A DNA stretch of 7,327 bases from Phycisphaerales bacterium UBA7708 (GTDB lineage Bacteria; Planctomycetota; Phycisphaerae; Sedimentisphaerales; Anaerohalosphaeraceae). Location: NCBI GenBank assembly GCA_002482415.1, contig DLFY01000148.1, positions 20,788-28,114 on the forward strand. The letters run 5' to 3'. Below the pieces are notes generated by a model. That model saw only the letters and a program-made list of their open reading frames with translations, searched no databases and was not told the DNA's origin. The translations under genes and the position numbers were made by a program. Below, piece by piece: positions 5,610-7,327 of the stretch; the stretch's first letter is position 1; the number at the start of each line of letters is the position of its first letter.

Positions 5610-6446
5610 AAACAATCCCCAATACAGAAAGTCGTCTCCAAACTCATCGCGTGGCGAACCGCCATTCAGTCGATGTTTCTTTTGGTCTGGCTGGATCCGC
5701 TCAATCTCAGAATGCACACCGTCTGTGCCCCGGTTTTCCACTGCTACGCCTGTCCGCTGGCGACCTTCGCCTGCCCCATTGGCGTCATCGCACAGTTTTC
5801 GGCCCTGCACCTGTTCCCATTTATCGCCATCGGCCTGCTGATTGCTGTCGGTGCCCTCTTTGGGTCGATTATCTGCGGCTGGGTCTGCCCGTTTGGCCTG
5901 CTGCAGGACCTGGCCGCCAAAGTCCCCACCCCACGGCTCAAAATTCCGCAATGGATGGGCTATTTCCGCTATGTCGTCCTGCTGGGGACGGTACTGGCGA
6001 TTCCGTACTTCTTCGGTGAAGGCCACCCGCTGTTTATTTGCCGGATATGTCCGGCCGGCGGCGTCGAAAAGGCCCTGCCCGATGTCGTCTCCGCGGCCAT
6101 CGGCGGCAATCCCATCCCCTGGCCCAACGCCATCAAAATCTCCATTGTGCTGGCCTTTTTTGTCGCCATCTTTATCACCATCCGCCCGTGGTGCCGTATC
6201 TTCTGCCCGCTGGGGGCAATCTTCGGCTTCCTCAACCGCTTCTCGCTGGTCACCATGGACTTGAAGGAGCATCAATGTACTAAATGCGGACGCTGCCGGA
6301 CGCTATGCACCTATGGCATCCAGCCCGACAAGCAGCCCAACGACCACCGCTGCATCCGCTGCCTCGAATGCACCCAGTGCGGTCCAAAGGCACTGCAAAC
6401 CCAACTTCTCTTCGACGACCAGCCCCAGGAAGAAAACAAAGCATAA
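5598..6446 (+). CDS. NapH/NosR-like polytopic membrane 4Fe-4S protein
   Basis: Membrane-bound iron-sulfur electron-transfer protein, 282 residues from GTG 5598. Seen in order: a Cys-rich early loop HCYACPLATFACP (Cys49, 52, 59, with Cys43 nearby), membrane helices near 74-92, 122-138 and 180-196, CGWVCPFG (93-100) and CRIFCPLG (199-206), the paired CxxxCP motifs typical of the NapH/NosR/CcoG group, an extra CRICP (148-152), and a C-terminal ferredoxin part. The ferredoxin part has Cys227, 230, 233, 237 and Cys252, 255, 258, 261, enough for two [4Fe-4S] clusters. The first motif lacks the usual Pro after the last Cys; the second reads CxxCxxCxxCGP, with its last Cys one residue earlier than normal. 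Relatives carry electrons between quinol or cytoplasmic donors and periplasmic acceptors. The neighbouring CxxU protein is the obvious partner candidate. A TTG at 5565 extends the frame but lacks a good ribosome site and would overlap the upstream gene. Confidence 0.88.
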   Translation: MSTAKQSPIQKVVSKLIAWRTAIQSMFLLVWLDPLNLRMHTVCAPVFHCYACPLATFACPIGVIAQFSALHLFPFIAIGLLIAVGALFGSIICGWVCPFGLLQDLAAKVPTPRLKIPQWMGYFRYVVLLGTVLAIPYFFGEGHPLFICRICPAGGVEKALPDVVSAAIGGNPIPWPNAIKISIVLAFFVAIFITIRPWCRIFCPLGAIFGFLNRFSLVTMDLKEHQCTKCGRCRTLCTYGIQPDKQPNDHRCIRCLECTQCGPKALQTQLLFDDQPQEENKA

Positions 6447-6487
6447 AAAAAGCCCGACAGATTTGACCTCTGCCGGGCCTTTTCTTT
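6445..6487. terminator. Bidirectional rho-independent terminator between convergent genes
   Basis: GCCCG-A-CAGA (6452-6461) pairs with TCTG-C-CGGGC (6469-6478) around a 7-base loop, nine pairs with one A-C mismatch. TTTTCTTT follows on the plus strand (6480-6487), and AAAAAAA (6445-6451) gives a T run for the minus strand. It ends the selD/ferredoxin side and the minus-strand membrane gene. Confidence 0.88.
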
Positions 6488-6499
6488 CACAAGATTCAA

Positions 6500-7306
6500 C
6501 TAAACCTGCGGTGGCAAATCCACCGTCTCCGCAACCGCTGCTTTTTTACGCAGGCAGATCGCCTCAAACCGCTGCCGCCAGAATCCATTCACAAAAAACA
6601 GGATCAAAAACGGCAGCAATGCTGCATAGAAAAAGGCCGCCCCGACCAGCGTTTGCAGCAAAAATTGCCACACTATCCCTGTGTCCGGATACTGCATCAT
6701 TTCGATAATCAGGATCACTGAGAATGGGACAGCCGTTCCAATCAGGCATCCCGGGATTGCCCACAGCGAAAATCGCAGCCCCGTCATCCGCTTGCGGCTC
6801 AGCAGGGTCGCAATCGTCAAGGCAATGGTATAGACCCCAAACGAAATGCCTGTAAAAATTGCCAGCGCCGCCATATAGGTGCTGTCGCCAATATTGATCA
6901 GCGCCAGTCCGGCCATGCCCGCAAAAATCAGCAGAGCCAGCACGGCCGTCACAAAGCGATGCCGCCCGCCAATCCGTCCGGCCAGCAGCCAGACTAAGCA
7001 AAAGCTTACAGCAATCGTATTGATAATCGAAATGAAAAGACCGCGAATGTCGCTGGGCATATCAGTCAAAGCAGCGACAACCGAAAATGCGGCATAGAAC
7101 CCAGCCGCCGGAAGCAGAATCCACAGCGCCGCAGGCCGACGGTTTTCTTTAAACAGGACATACGCCAGCACCAGCGGAACCCAGAACAGCCCGCCAAGTA
7201 CGGCATACAGCGGACTCCAGAAATACAAAATCGGCTGGCCTTCTTTGGGCCCCAATGCTCCAATATCACATCCGGCCACAATTTTCAAATCGCCAAACGC
7301 ATACAT
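6500..7306 (-). CDS. Polytopic membrane protein of unknown function (5' end uncertain)
   Basis: On the minus strand, ATG at 7304-7306 and TAG at 6500-6502 give 268 residues. The product is strongly hydrophobic, with about seven likely membrane helices (roughly residues 27-52, 60-80, 88-110, 117-139, 143-168, 180-205 and 212-242), ending in a basic cytoplasmic-looking tail. A short polar segment with KIVAGCDIGALGPKEGQP precedes the first helix. I recognise no catalytic or family motif. No Shine-Dalgarno precedes the ATG and the frame stays open to the window edge (seven more codons), so the gene may start outside the window. It converges on the ferredoxin gene through the shared terminator and is probably not functionally linked to the selenium block. 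Confidence 0.75.
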   Translation of the reverse strand: MYAFGDLKIVAGCDIGALGPKEGQPILYFWSPLYAVLGGLFWVPLVLAYVLFKENRRPAALWILLPAAGFYAAFSVVAALTDMPSDIRGLFISIINTIAVSFCLVWLLAGRIGGRHRFVTAVLALLIFAGMAGLALINIGDSTYMAALAIFTGISFGVYTIALTIATLLSRKRMTGLRFSLWAIPGCLIGTAVPFSVILIIEMMQYPDTGIVWQFLLQTLVGAAFFYAALLPFLILFFVNGFWRQRFEAICLRKKAAVAETVDLPPQV

Positions 7307-7308
7307 GG

Positions 7309-7325
7309 GTACTCGACACGAGTAC
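7309..7325. repeat. Perfect 7-bp inverted repeat at the window edge
   Basis: GTACTCG-ACA-CGAGTAC is a perfect palindrome with a 3-base centre, 2 bases before the minus-strand ATG at 7306. It could be an operator, part of coding sequence, or an assembly fold-back at a contig end. Confidence 0.5.
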
Positions 7326-7327
7326 GA

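Noticed and set aside
5541..6275. 244-codon open frame on the minus strand
   Set aside because: Antisense to the NapH-like ferredoxin, with a charged, repetitive translation; the plus-strand cysteine motifs are clear.
1..7327. CRISPR arrays, insertion sequences, integrases or toxin-antitoxin pairs
   Set aside because: No spaced direct repeats, transposase motifs or terminal inverted repeats with target duplications were seen; base usage looks even across the window.

Overview
The window is one compact, forward-reading gene block with a convergent membrane-protein gene at the right edge. By eye the DNA is moderately GC-rich and densely coding, with 1-4 base overlaps between genes. The gene content points to an anaerobic bacterium that uses selenocysteine: oxygen-sensitive 2-hydroxyacyl-CoA dehydratase/double-cubane-cluster reductase proteins, selenophosphate synthetase, tRNA-Sec and a NapH-like ferredoxin. 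An anaerobic planctomycete or a similar lineage is possible, but nothing here proves the taxon.

Positions 1-3568 hold a module of four tightly coupled genes. They are the 3' end of a YjiM-type double-cubane-cluster reductase, a short 287-residue HgdB-type paralogue, a 460-residue HgdB-type paralogue, and the ATP-dependent activase that injects low-potential electrons into such proteins. Only ten bases later (3579-5138) comes selD, encoding selenophosphate synthetase with two extra parts: an N-terminal six-cysteine motif and a C-terminal AhpD-like CxxC...H domain joined by a Pro-Gln linker. A complete tRNA-Sec gene (5193-5290, anticodon TCA, 8-bp acceptor stem, 6-bp D stem, long variable arm, encoded CCA) follows 54 bases after selD.

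Directly after tRNA-Sec is a small membrane-anchored protein (5338-). Its reading frame meets TGA at 5575-5577 and would continue Gly-Lys-TAA if TGA is read as selenocysteine. The C-terminus then becomes Cys-Pro-Thr-Sec-Gly-Lys, a CxxU redox motif. A hairpin with its apical loop about 22 bases after the TGA fits the general form of a bacterial SECIS element. It also covers the start codon, and the edge of the Shine-Dalgarno, of the next gene, a polytopic NapH-like 4Fe-4S protein (5598-6446). This candidate selenoprotein/ferredoxin pair is the most notable observation.

A bidirectional hairpin terminator (about 6445-6487) closes the block. A roughly 7-helix membrane protein of unknown function (6500-7306 or beyond) comes in on the minus strand. 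My overall reading is a selenium-supply and redox locus: selD and tRNA-Sec make and carry selenocysteine, the adjacent small protein is a likely local consumer, and the HgdB/activase set is linked to selD by operon structure, with substrate unknown.
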